From positions 48,480,759 to 48,544,758 of the forward strand of contig CM054181.1 of assembly GCA_028829895.1 (NCBI GenBank): DNA of 64,000 bases, written 5' to 3'. This DNA is from Sinotaia quadrata. Its lineage: Eukaryota > Mollusca > Gastropoda > Architaenioglossa > Viviparidae. The notes below the pieces were generated by a model. That model was given only the letters and a program-made list of their open reading frames with translations. It was not told the DNA's origin and did no database searches. A program made the translations under genes and the position numbers. Positions 1 through 10,728 of this stretch are shown piece by piece. Within the stretch, counting starts at the first letter, position 1. Every line of letters starts with the position of its first letter.

Positions 1-3000
1 TATGGACATTTTTTTGAACAACTGAAAGATCGCTTTACTAATAGTTTAGTGTTGGCTTATTAGATTACACACTTCACATTGCTGTTTCCATTTTACACAG
101 AATATATCTTTTACAAACAAATGTTGATGATAGATTAAAATAATGATATTAATTGATCACATGTAAAAGAGTATTTAATAACAGTACAAATTAATAATTT
201 ATTCAAAACAGGCACATTTTCGACTATGTGAAAGGATTCATCAAGAGTACAAGACTGTCAGGAATTTAATCGTGATGTAATATATGACGTATTAAATAAG
301 ATGACGCAAATTATTAGCTAACTCAAAGATACAAATTCCTACTTTATCCATTGTCATTCATTAAACACAATTTTCACATACTTGCACATACTTGAAAATA
401 TAATCATTACTATACATAGTCAATTGCACATACGCCTAATCTATACTTTATTATTCATTCAGTTAATATTGCTAATATTACATTAAATGTTAACTGGTAT
501 TAGTAAATGAAAATAAATTAAATAATTCAATATCGAAAACAAAACTTATAAGTAAATAAGAAAATATTAATGAATAGTCCCAACAGGAAACGTAAAAATT
601 CGTACAGAACACCGAACGTAAAAATAAATTATGACAATTTTTATTAAAATAAAATAGAATTTATCAAACTGAGGTTTATTTATATAATTATTCACATAAT
701 GTGGGTGCAATTTCTTAAATGACTATTGTATCATATTTCCAATGTAAAGCGGGTGAGTGGGGTGGGGTGGGTAATTTCTTGTGCTAGGTTTATGAAGCAC
801 TACTCTACACTTCCTAATACTTTTGTAGATAAAATATAATTCATTTCTTCATGATTATGGTATTGCTTGTTGTCGAGGCGTCACGCGTGTTATTGCACTT
901 AATTTTGTATGTTTGTACGTGCGTGCATGTCTGTTTTAATTAATTTAATTTCATCGACACCGAGTGCTTCTAGGTATCAGTCTTTGCTCTCTGTCTCATA
1001 ATTAAATTAATAATATTTTCGTTTTCTGTCTCGACAGTAAGATTATTGTTATTTTATTATTAATAATTTTGATAGCAGATACACATATATTAAGTAGAGA
1101 AAATATTTTCGAAATCAGCATGGTGGGCGGGGTAATGTAAGGAAAGGAAAGAGGAAGACGAAAGCGAGAGTGATAAAAAGAAAGTGATATAGTGATAGGC
1201 CCTAGAAGAAGAAAGGTCATTTGAAAGAAAGAAAGGTCAGCTGGAAGGAAGTCAGTTGAATGGAGGGAGGAAAGAAGGAAGGAAGGAAGGAAGGAAGGAA
1301 GGAAAGGAAAGGAAAGGAAAGGAAAGGAAAGGAAAGGAAAGGAAAGGAAATTTTGAAGAAGGGGATGAAGGAAGGATTAATGAATATTTATATTAAATTT
1401 CCTTTATTATTATTATTATTATTATTCTGTCTTCTCGATTTCTGTTGACTGTCGGTTGTGAACCAAGTTCTCAGAAACTTAACAAGATTCTGGGAGAAGA
1501 TTTTTCGGAGAAATCTAAATGAATCTTCAAATATCCAGCAAACCAAATTATTATTATAATTATTTTCTTTCTTGTAACAGATCTATTTTACTAATACTAC
1601 TTTGATAAGTTGCAGTTTCCTACATTTTAAAAATTAATGCAGCCCATTCTCTGCATTCTTGTGACAGTAATCGGTAAAGACTTAGTTTATTAGTACCAGT
1701 CCGGCTAGTACTAAACTAAGTCATTACCATTTTAGTTAACACCATTACTAGTGAAACAATTAGTTCTAGTGAAGATAGTATTTATCATTTCTTATTTTGC
1801 TATATTAGTTATTTGTCTCGTTTAGTACCGCGATAGAAAAACATATATATTTTCTTTCAATTTAATTTACTATCTTAAGATTATATTCTCTAAGATTATA
1901 GTTTCAGGTGTAACCTAACAAACTCGTTCATCTACATTTGCTGACTTATTGGCATTTTTTATTCGAATGATTGGATTTCCTGTTTGTGGAAGATGTGTTT
2001 AGTACACTGAGATTTAACTCTGTGACTCGTATTAGCTCCTACTCGAGATGTATTGGGCAAGATGAACTCTTCTTCAGTAACCTCCCGTGTATTTGAGATT
2101 ATTTCTTCTTGTCCTTGTCTACTCTTACCTGACAAACTCTGTTATTATCTGTGGATGCAGTTCAGTTATACATGTGTATTCTTATAAGTAGGGAATACTT
2201 AACTGTTTGCTTTTCTGATTAGGAACAGGTCAGTTATTTCCTGTGAAACTGTGTACAAGATCTGTGTTCTATTATCCTCCTATAACTCTAAGATGTCTGC
2301 ATGTAGCATGTGAGAGATAATTAATTTTATGACATAAGCCATATGTTATGTAGAAATAGGACAATGTACAAGCCTGCTATGATGCTTGACGTCACTATAG
2401 TGCTCCCAGGCCTCAAAAGCGTACATTGAGAATAGCATTAACAGTACATTACACTTAATATGAGATTATATTTGTATCACAGCAGATTTACAGCTGGAGA
2501 TCTTTATACTGAAATGCTTTTTATACAAGTGTATACAGTGTGACTCCTGCTGGGTCCATTCTGAAGAAAAGCAGGTTGCTGCATTTCCGACCTGTACTGT
2601 CATTATTGGCTACTGGTTTACTACTTCATCCTAGATCTAGCTGTCATTCACTCATTCTCAGTTAGAAACAGTGCTTAGACAAAAAACATACTCTATTATA
2701 TTAAAGTAGTTACAAATATCTACCCCTGGCCCAGCAGAGTAAGCGTACTTCAGACTCATCCTCTCCTATGTAAATTAATAACTATTATGCCTGTAGCTGT
2801 ACCATTATAGCTGTGCCATTATTCACTTACAAATGACATATCTATTGAATCAACTATGACATGGCTTTGTCTTTTAAAAGCATCTATAAGCAGCAGCCAG
2901 TAAGTATACCCATTTATTACAAATTAAATGTCACAAGTTTATACATCAAACCTATGTTTATTATATCTACTCTCGTCACCCTCTACGCATAATTGAATGT

Positions 3001-3486
3001 GTTGACTGGGGGCGAGCCGGTTCCAATAGATCAACCTATCTGCTGAGCATCCAACCGCGTCACTTTGTAAATGCATGCGGGTCTAGACTGTGGGTACAAA
3101 TGGAGGAGAGATACCAAAATGAAACCAACCTCTAGTTGTTGCACTGGTCCACAATACATCACAGTGTGCTGTGGTGAGTACATTAATGTTTTAATATAAC
3201 CAACCACGTGTTCTGTGTATCAGTTAATTAACTTATAGGCGAGAACATTTATTTTCCCTGGCGCCTAGATTTAGCTCTTGCTCACGACGCGTTATACTGA
3301 TATAGTTATAAGCATGTACTTTAATAATAATGCTTTACGAGCGTTACTATTTAGCATTAACAGACACGAAAATTAATTAATACTGTTGATTGTATTTCCT
3401 CTTCCCATACTGAATTCCGAGAAAATTTGGTAAATGATCCATGAATACTGACAAACACAAACGACAAAATGTCTTAGAAAGAATTT
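1..3486. other. AT-rich sequence without a supported gene
   Basis: I see no splice-bounded coding exon here. Open frames are short and unsupported. Apart from the GGAA/GGAAA run near 1.3 kb and a short ATT run near 1405, the stretch is unique-looking AT-rich sequence. Confidence 0.6.
1270..1350. repeat. (GGAA)n then (GGAAA)n microsatellite
   Basis: About 28 bases of a GGAA repeat pass into about ten GGAAA units. The Lys/Glu/Gly-rich open frame across it is a translation of the repeat, not a gene. Confidence 0.95.
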
Positions 3487-3539
3487 CTAAAAACTGTTTG
3501 AAAACGTAGTCATGGCATTCTTACGTTTATTTCTTATTA

Positions 3540-4160
3540 TTATGTGTGAGTGTGCCCATGTGTATTGTGTTTGTGTCCGAGTGTGTCCATGTGTATTGTG
3601 TCTGTGTCCGTGTGTGTCCATATGTATTGTGTCTGTATCCGTGAATGTCCATATGTATTGTGTCTGTGTCCGTGTGTGTCTTTGTGTATTGTGTATGTGT
3701 CCCCGTGTGTGTCTCTGGTATTGTGTCTGTGTCCGAGTGTATCCATGTGTATTGTGTTTGTGTCCGAGTGTGTCCATGTGTATTGTGTCTGTGTCCGTGT
3801 GTGTCTCTGTGTATTGTGTCTGTGTCCGTGTGTGTACATGTGTTTGTGCTTTGTCCGAGTGTGTCCATGTGTATTGTGGCTGTGTCCATGTGTGTCCATG
3901 TGTATTGTGTCCGTGTGTGTCTATGTGTATTGTGTCTGTGTCCGTGAGTGTCCATGTGTATTGTGTCTGTGTCCATGTGTGTCCATGTGTATTGTGTCTG
4001 TGTTCGTGTGTGTCCATGTGTGTGCGTTTGTCAGTGTTCTTTGTGTCCATGTGTTTGTGTTCGTGTGACTTTGTGCGTTTGTGTGCATGTCTATGTATCT
4101 GCGTCTGTCTGTGTGACTCTTGTGTCTGTATTTCTGTGTGTGTGTTAGTGTGTGGTATTG
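3540..4160. repeat. GT-rich minisatellite, ~30-bp unit
   Basis: Imperfect units built on TGTCCATGTGTATTGTGTCT recur about 20 times. The period of roughly 30 bases is a multiple of three and the unit has few stops, so several frames on both strands stay open for 100-217 codons. These Cys/Val-rich and His/Thr-rich frames are repeat artefacts. Confidence 0.9.
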
Positions 4161-5301
4161 TGTGAAGAGTTTATGTATGGTATTTGTAACAATTACTTTT
4201 TTATATTAATTTTCTGCCTATAAAATTAACTTTTCAGATTAATTCACACTTTAAGCATTTTATTCAACGTGTCTTCCTGAGTTAGACAAAATTTTAAATT
4301 AAGTTTGGGAGCTACATTAAATAATACTAATTACTGAGTTAGACAAATGGTTAAATTATGTTTTATATTTGAGGCTGTATCCACATAAAACTTACTACTA
4401 ATAACGTACTATTTGGTTGTATTTTATGATTTTGATAAAATTGTATTTAATCTTTAATTGCCAACCGCTCTTTCTAAATTAAACATTGTTTCTTCGAAAT
4501 CATTTGTAAAATCTCTTTTCCAGAATACATAAGATGTTATTTTTATCTTGACCTGTGACCTTCTGTTGTTCTAAAAGCGCCAAAGATGTACAAACTATAG
4601 TGTTTGAAATGTGCAAATTAAAAAATATATCTCTCTTAACAAAAAGTTAAGTACTGTGATTTTCCTCATAAATAGTCTAATAAGGCAATTACACAAGTTC
4701 TTTTAAATAATATCTCCAGAGAGAGAGACAGAGAGACAGAGAGAGACACAGAGAGAGAGTCTTATTGAACAGATATACATAGAGAAAAAGAAAGGAAAAG
4801 AGAGAGAGGCAGACAAATAGAGATTGATGTAGAAAAGATGCTGATTAGGAAAGAAACTTAACAGAAAAGCAATGATACGGAGAGATTAAAAGAAAGAGGT
4901 GATGTAACGCAAGAAAGAGTGAGATAGAGAGAAAGAGTATTAAAAACACTAAGAAAATTAAGAAAACAAAATTGGCTTTATACATTATTTGCTTGCATAA
5001 CTCTAAACTATTAGATATGTAATGTTGAACATTACAACAAGCAGACGTAACGCAGTACAACAAGCAGACGTAACACAGTACAACAAGCAGACGTAACGCA
5101 GTACAACAGGCAGGCGTAACTCAGTACAACAGTTCTTTACACGAGTCACCATAACTCAGAAACGAGTATTTGACGAGTTCACAGCAATGGAAGTCCAAAT
5201 GCCATTATTAAAATCATCATTATTCTTTTAATTCGTTTTAAAATAGTATCTTTAACAGAGTCCATTAAATTCACTATTTTAATTTTAATTCGTCGGCATT
5301 T
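4161..5301. other. Intergenic, with GA-rich run and 23-bp repeat
   Basis: No gene is seen. A GA-rich purine run lies at about 4717-4830. A 23-bp unit (ACAACAAGCAGACGTAACGC as core) is repeated four times at about 5033-5131. The rest is AT-rich and lies downstream of the secreted-protein gene ending at 5302. Confidence 0.6.
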
Positions 5302-5550
5302 TTAGTAGTCTTCATATTCTCTGCTCAATCCATCCTGCGAGTGATCCCTCTCTTGCATTAATTTATTTACGCGATGAAGGTTTAGGTCGTCCGTGGCTTC
5401 ATGCACAGGGTCCGGATGAACTTTCGCAGATATATGAGACGCACGCGCCGGCTGATGGTAGAAGTCCGAGGTAGCGTGTTGGCTTTCGCTCGGCTCCATT
5501 TCTTCTAATTCGTCTCTGTTGAGGACGAAATCTTCTAGTCCTTTGGCGAG
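5302..5550 (-). CDS. Terminal exon of a secreted-protein gene (leader-family paralogue)
   Basis: This minus-strand exon follows a plausible acceptor (AAAAATACAG just before 5550), is read in phase 0 and ends in a stop at 5302, giving 82 residues. It is acidic and His-containing, opens with LAKGLEDFVLNRDELEEM and ends in SREYEDY. It has no cysteine and no hydrophobic segment. Phase 0 matches the phase-0 donor of the signal-peptide exon at 7222-7371, so the two can be joined without a frameshift into a protein of about 132 residues. The codon composition is far less AT-rich than its surroundings, which supports coding. It bears no clear similarity to the C-terminal exons of the copy B and C genes. 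I recognise no family. A missed internal exon, or a different 5' partner, remains possible. Confidence 0.5.
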   Translation of the reverse strand, partial: LAKGLEDFVLNRDELEEMEPSESQHATSDFYHQPARASHISAKVHPDPVHEATDDLNLHRVNKLMQERDHSQDGLSREYEDY

Positions 5551-5696
5551 CTGTATTTTTGGGGAAGACATTGAAATAAAACAAAACATCAGGTTTGTGA
5601 GTGAAGGCTACTGTTCTACATGGTGTGTGCATTGTGAAATGTATTCAGTTTTAACGTCGAATGTTTTGATTCAAATGTTATCCTTCAAACGCACGT

Positions 5697-5760
5697 GTAC
5701 ATGTGTGTGCGTGTGTGTGTGTGTGTGCGCGCGCGCGCGCGTATGTGTGTTAAAGTGTGT
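5697..5760. repeat. GT/GC microsatellite in intron
   Basis: Alternating GT then CG dinucleotides (purine-pyrimidine alternation, Z-DNA-prone) lie within the intron of the 5.3-7.4 kb gene. Confidence 0.9.
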
Positions 5761-5934
5761 AATCTCCAGAAAGAACATTTCTAACTCCGACTACATCTAC
5801 TCACTACTACATCTACTCACAACTACTAGAGAAGAAAAGGAAGACGAATGATGAGTAGATGTATTTTGATAGTAACTAGTCATTAAAGTCACGTCAACAT
5901 CATCGTCTTCGTCCTTATCTGGTTATCCCACTTT

Positions 5935-5935
<1 letters not shown>

Positions 5936-5974
<39 letters not shown>
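5936..5974. repeat. (CT)n microsatellite
   Basis: About 19 CT units lie inside the intron of the 5.3-7.4 kb gene. Confidence 0.95.
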
Positions 5975-5977
<3 letters not shown>

Positions 5978-6152
5978 TTTCTTTCCACATACGTTATAGT
6001 TTGTACATTTCCTTAGTGCTTAAAGTTATATAAATGGGATGGACTAACAATTTTATAAAACGTATAATTAAATGATTAAGATAAGCAAGCACAAATATTG
6101 TCAAAATAAAAATAAAAAATAAAAATAAATTGCTTTAAACTGCACCACCCTG

Positions 6153-6362
6153 AACGTCTCAGTCATTTAGTGCAGTGTGTCATCTCGAATGTCTCAGACA
6201 GTCATCTCCTGCAGCGTGTCATCTCGAAAGTCTCAGTCATTTAGTAGAGTGTGTCATCTCGAAAGTCTCAAATAGTCATTTAGCACAGTGTGTCATCTCG
6301 AAAGTCTCAAATAGTTATTTCGTACAGTGTGTCATCTCGAAAGTCTCAAACTGTCGTTTGAT
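6153..6362. repeat. ~39-bp minisatellite
   Basis: Five to six imperfect units share the core GTGTCATCTCGAAAGTCTCA. They lie in the intron of the 5.3-7.4 kb gene. Confidence 0.85.
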
Positions 6363-6503
6363 GTATTATATCACTAGTGGCAGTAATTTTTTGAAATTAT
6401 GTAGGACTAGAATTATCGATTAACGGTTAACTTATTATTTATCGTTATTTTCGAGGTTTAATTAGGACTAGATGTATAGCTAAAATATCCACTCTCCATT
6501 TCA

Positions 6504-6932
6504 TGGTAACAATTTCGTCTGTCATAATTAACACTGGCTCAAAATTTTTACGGTAACAATTTCGTCTGTCATAATTAACACTGGCTCAAAATTTTTACGG
6601 TAACAATTTCGTCTGTCATAATTAACACTGGCTCAAAATTTTTACGGTAACAATTTCGTCTGTCATAATTAACACTGGCTCAAAATTTTTACGGTAACAA
6701 TTTCGTCTGTCATAATTAACACTGGCTCAAAATTTTTACGGTAACAATTTCGTCTGTCATAATTAACACTGGCTCAAAATTTTTACGGTAACAATTTCGT
6801 CTGTCATAATTAACACTGGCTCAAAATTTTTACGGTAACAATTTCGTCTGTCATAATTAACACTGGCTCAAAATTTTTACGGTAACAATTTCGTCTGTCA
6901 TAATTAACACTGGCTCAAAATTTTTACGGTAA
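6504..6932. repeat. 47-bp tandem array, ~9 copies
   Basis: The unit has the core CAATTTCGTCTGTCATAATT and repeats essentially without mismatch about nine times. A diverged half-unit follows on the right. The homogeneity indicates recent expansion. It sits in the intron between the two exons of the secreted-protein gene. Confidence 0.95.
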
Positions 6933-7221
6933 ATATTTCTTCTGTCATAAACAACTCTGGTATAAAAGTTGGATGTAATTTTCTGCTGTACTTAGAATTA
7001 GATGCACTTTTTGTTCTATTTTTGGCTTTCTGTGGAAATTGTTACTCTCAATAAAATAGCAATATATTGCCTGGTACTGAAGTAAAATATTCTATATTAG
7101 TAATAAATGTAATATTTTGCTGAAGGATCTTTTGTTGTTGTGAAAATTGAGATGTGAGATGTGTTAGGCGTGAAGTAAATGTAAAACAAGGCCCAAAATG
7201 TTGATATACATTCAAGCTTAC

Positions 7222-7371
7222 ATCTAATAGTGCTTCTCCATGGTTGTCTCTCACATGCTGAATTTCTTGGAAATCACTTGGAGTCAAGTTACTGGAGGAC
7301 TTCCTATTGGGGGCGCCAGAAGTCCCGCTGACCAAAATGAACGTCAGGATAACAATGTTCATGAGCTCCAT
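7222..7371 (-). CDS. Signal-peptide exon of a small secreted protein (leader-family paralogue)
   Basis: Fifty codons lie between a CACCCAG acceptor (one base before the ATG at 7371) and a GTAAGC donor after 7222, phase 0. Residues 1-20 form a classic signal peptide: Met-Glu-Leu, a hydrophobic core (NIVILTFILV), then SGTSGA as a likely cleavage site. A short Ser/Asn-rich polar stretch and an acidic segment with RDNHGEALLD follow. The leader resembles exon 1 of the copy B and C genes: LTFILVSGTSGA against LTLILVSVTSGA, then a similar spacing to a D/N-H-E motif and a phase-0 donor. A second in-frame ATG lies at 7362. The acceptor before the ATG implies a 5' untranslated exon further right that I cannot place. 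The likely partner exon is 5302-5550. Confidence 0.7.
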
Positions 7372-7639
7372 CCTGGGTGACAAATAGAAAGAAATCAAGG
7401 TGACTTTGATTGCGTGTAATTGAAATTACTATTCTACGAAGGTAAAAGCCATATCGGTGTGAACGGGTGAGAGTAGAATTGTTTGTGTTCAGTAAACGAT
7501 TTTGAAGCATTAGGTTTTAACTCATGAGCAAAACATCCGTATCCTTTTTACAGTAAATTGATTTAGATCCTAAAACATACATCTTGAATCCTAGAACTTC
7601 AGCTTAGTACTTGTTTTCTTGAGTAAAATATTAGAAATG

Positions 7640-7800
7640 CATTGTCCTTAAGTTAATTAAATGTTACCCACATTGTTTGTCAGTTAAATAAATGTTACTC
7701 ACATTGTTTGTCAGTTAAATAAATGTTACATTTTTGTCAGTTAAATAAATGTTACCCACATTGTTTGTCAGTTAAATAAATGTTACCCACATTGCGTTCG
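7640..7800. repeat. 31-bp tandem repeat
   Basis: About five units share the core TTAAATAAATGTTACCCACA. One unit is shortened in the middle. Confidence 0.9.
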
Positions 7801-8548
7801 AACTAAAACAAAAGTGATAATTTTACTGTGGTCATTTTCTATAATCACTTCCTGTCTTCACGTCTCTTGCTACATACCAACATTATCTCTCAATATTTAT
7901 TCATTCATTTTATTTTATCAGCGATGAATGAAAACTTACGTTTAAACAATTTCGGGAACCCATTTCTAACATTTGGTCTTCTCCCTTAGTTTTAATCATT
8001 AAAAAGAAAAGACAAATCAAGACATGAAACTTCTCAAAACACTTAATTTTTACTTGCATAGGAACAGGAGTCGTCATAACTATAATTACGGTCAAAGCAG
8101 TCGTTTTCTTAACGGAAGAAGTAGTCTCTTTTGTCATTCTGAACTTCATTAGCAAACACACATAAATTTCAATCGTTTTAATATAACGAATAAACAAAAC
8201 ACGAGAATGGAGAGAAACAGAAGGGGGGGGGGGACCTATAAAAGAGATAACAGTAACGGAAAGAGCACACACACATTCTCTAAAGAGTGAGAACAAAGTT
8301 TGGAAGGAAGGAAGAGAAAAAGAAAGCATTTGAAGAGCGAGAAAGAATAAGAAAGACTTTTTTTTTTAATAAGAGAGACCTGAGAAATGAACAGAACGGT
8401 AGGAATGTTTAAACCCCGAGTGCTGATTCTTGGTTTTTCTTGCTTGTTAACGAATTGACGTCACGACATCACGACATCACCTCATCACGTCATAAACTGA
8501 TTACCTCACAGATTACGATTCGCGCGCGTATGTATGTATGCGTGCGTG

Positions 8549-8599
<51 letters not shown>

Positions 8600-9697
8600 C
8601 TGTGAAAACGAGTGACACATTCGTAGCCAATGATTACATAAGTGAGACAAGAACAAAGGATACACCCAAAATGTTTAATTTAAACATGGTGAGAAAAGAC
8701 AGAAAAGAAGACATAAAGCAAACAACAACAACAAAAAAACGAGAGAGCAAACCAGGATGTATATAAAGACTAGGCACTGATACAGAATAGACTCTACGAG
8801 AGAGTCTGGGAATGAAATAAAAGAATACCAAATAGAGTTTTCAGAGTCTCAGACCTAGACCGAAAGAAAAGAATAAAAATTTCGACTCTGTCTTATAGAA
8901 TAAGACAGAAATAAAAATGTTACAATTACATAGTTTGAGCATGAGAGAGAGAAAGAAAGAAGAAATCTAGAAAAAATAAGAAAGAATACAACTGTAAACA
9001 AACTGACGAATCTTTACATTCTAAAATAAGCGTCATCTGTTGCTTTAAAATTAAATACGCAATAATATATCTTAAATATATTTCTCTGCCTAAATTTTCA
9101 TCACTGGCTACTCAATACTCGTTATTGTAATGTGAGAAAATCTTACCACTTGATATTATTAATATAAATATTAGCTCGCTAATTTTTTAATTGTAGGCCA
9201 CGTGCGAAATTAACTACTTATTCAAAAACAAACAAAATAGACACCTAACACTAAGCACAAACAATTATACAACTACTTATTCAAAAACAAACAAAATAGA
9301 CACCTAACACTAAGCACAAACAATTATACAACTACTTATTCAAAAACAAACAAAATAGACACCTAACACTAAGCACAAACAATTATACAACAATGAAACA
9401 TTTGCAAAGACAGTAACTGTTGTGTCTTATCTTCCAAAATTAAGTTCAAAACATAACTAATTTTAATTATAAATTAAATATTTTTTCGAAACAAACTACA
9501 CTAGCAAAGCAGTAGTACGAGGTTTAAAAATACTCAAGGTTTAAGTTTTACTTTTTCTTTTCATATTTCCTTTCATTAAAAATAGTACTGGTGATTAATG
9601 AACGGAAAAATTCTTACCCGATAATTTGTGAATTCTATGTCTGGTTCTGTACCGTACGTCAAGAAAACTGCTGATTGGGAAAAGGGGGGATAATATA
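7801..9697. other. Non-coding stretch with microsatellites
   Basis: No supported gene is seen. The stretch holds a 10-base G run near 8224, GT and GA runs at about 8540-8600, GA-rich blocks at 8.2-9.0 kb, and three near-perfect 59-bp tandem units at about 9212-9390 with the core CAAACAAAATAGACACCTAA. Confidence 0.6.
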
Positions 9698-9713
9698 GTG
9701 CTTCGTCTCACAG

Positions 9714-9835
9714 CAACGACGAATACCTTCCCTTATCTCCACTTGCTCGTCTTTGTCGTCACCTTGATGGCAATCTTGCTTTTCTTCCTTGTTTCTTGTT
9801 TTGCTGTTGTCAAGAGTAACAAATACATTTCTCAG
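9714..9835 (+). CDS. Possible exon encoding a transmembrane segment (tentative)
   Basis: A 122-base open block is bounded by an acceptor-like CGTCTCACAG and a donor-like CAG/GTACAG. It encodes a single strongly hydrophobic run (LLVFVVTLMAILLFFLVSCF) followed by VVKSNKY, the usual pattern of a membrane helix with a basic inner flank. No neighbouring exon of the same gene is recognised and the pyrimidine-rich sequence could be open by chance. Confidence 0.22.
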
Positions 9836-10564
9836 GTACAGTGTTTATTGGTTGATCTGTTTGATGATTTGTCCCAATAGAATTGCACTTTTCATAACTG
9901 AATTAAACGGAGTTTTTGTTTTTGTGTATTTTTTTTTAAAGTGCGGTGATCGTTATTCAGGTTGATTTGAAGTGAGAAATACACACTTCTGAGAAATAAC
10001 TGATATATTCACAAAAGTTTCCAAAACCGTAATTGAATTAAAAATGTAAATGCGTTAAGGAAGTCAGTTTGATATACTATAAATATTGACTGAACAATTC
10101 ACTGTTTGGGGATACTGATATAAACCTTGCATGCGAGGCTTTTTGTTTGTTTGTTTGTTTGTTTGACTTTAATAGTTTTGTGTATTTTGCACAGTGAATT
10201 TAGGGCTTTTTCTTCACATAATATACTAAACTGGATGGTTTTTAGATTTGACTCTTTTGTGTAATTCCTTTTGGATGGAAATGGTTAGTGAGGAACCACT
10301 ATAGCTGCCCCAACTTATTAAAATGTTTGAAAGTCAGTTACCCAGGATTTGTACACTACTATTATGCCAGGATCAGTATCAGAATGAAGCGCTAATCAGA
10401 AGTAAAATTAATCTCAACAAATCTCAACAAATCTCAACAAAAATGTGTTTTCCTCTATCTTGTGTAAAGTCGCTTGCTTACAATGCTACTCCAAAATACG
10501 TCAGTACCCGTTTTGGTTGGAAAAGGTCTAATCAACAAGCCCTGCTCAGTGGGACGCACGAACG

Positions 10565-10568
<4 letters not shown>

Positions 10569-10633
<65 letters not shown>

Positions 10634-10683
10634 ACACACACATACACACACATACACACACACACACACACACATACACACAC

Positions 10684-10723
<40 letters not shown>

Positions 10724-10728
10724 ACAAT
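10569..10728. repeat. (CA)n microsatellite, interrupted
   Basis: About 160 bases of CA repeat interrupted by CATA steps. Long Thr-His and Cys-Val frames across it on both strands are artefacts. Confidence 0.95.

Noticed and set aside
3487..4165. Cys/Val-rich and His/Thr-rich frames of up to 217 codons on both strands
   Set aside because: All come from the 30-bp GT-rich minisatellite. Open frames on both strands of one array are not evidence for a gene.
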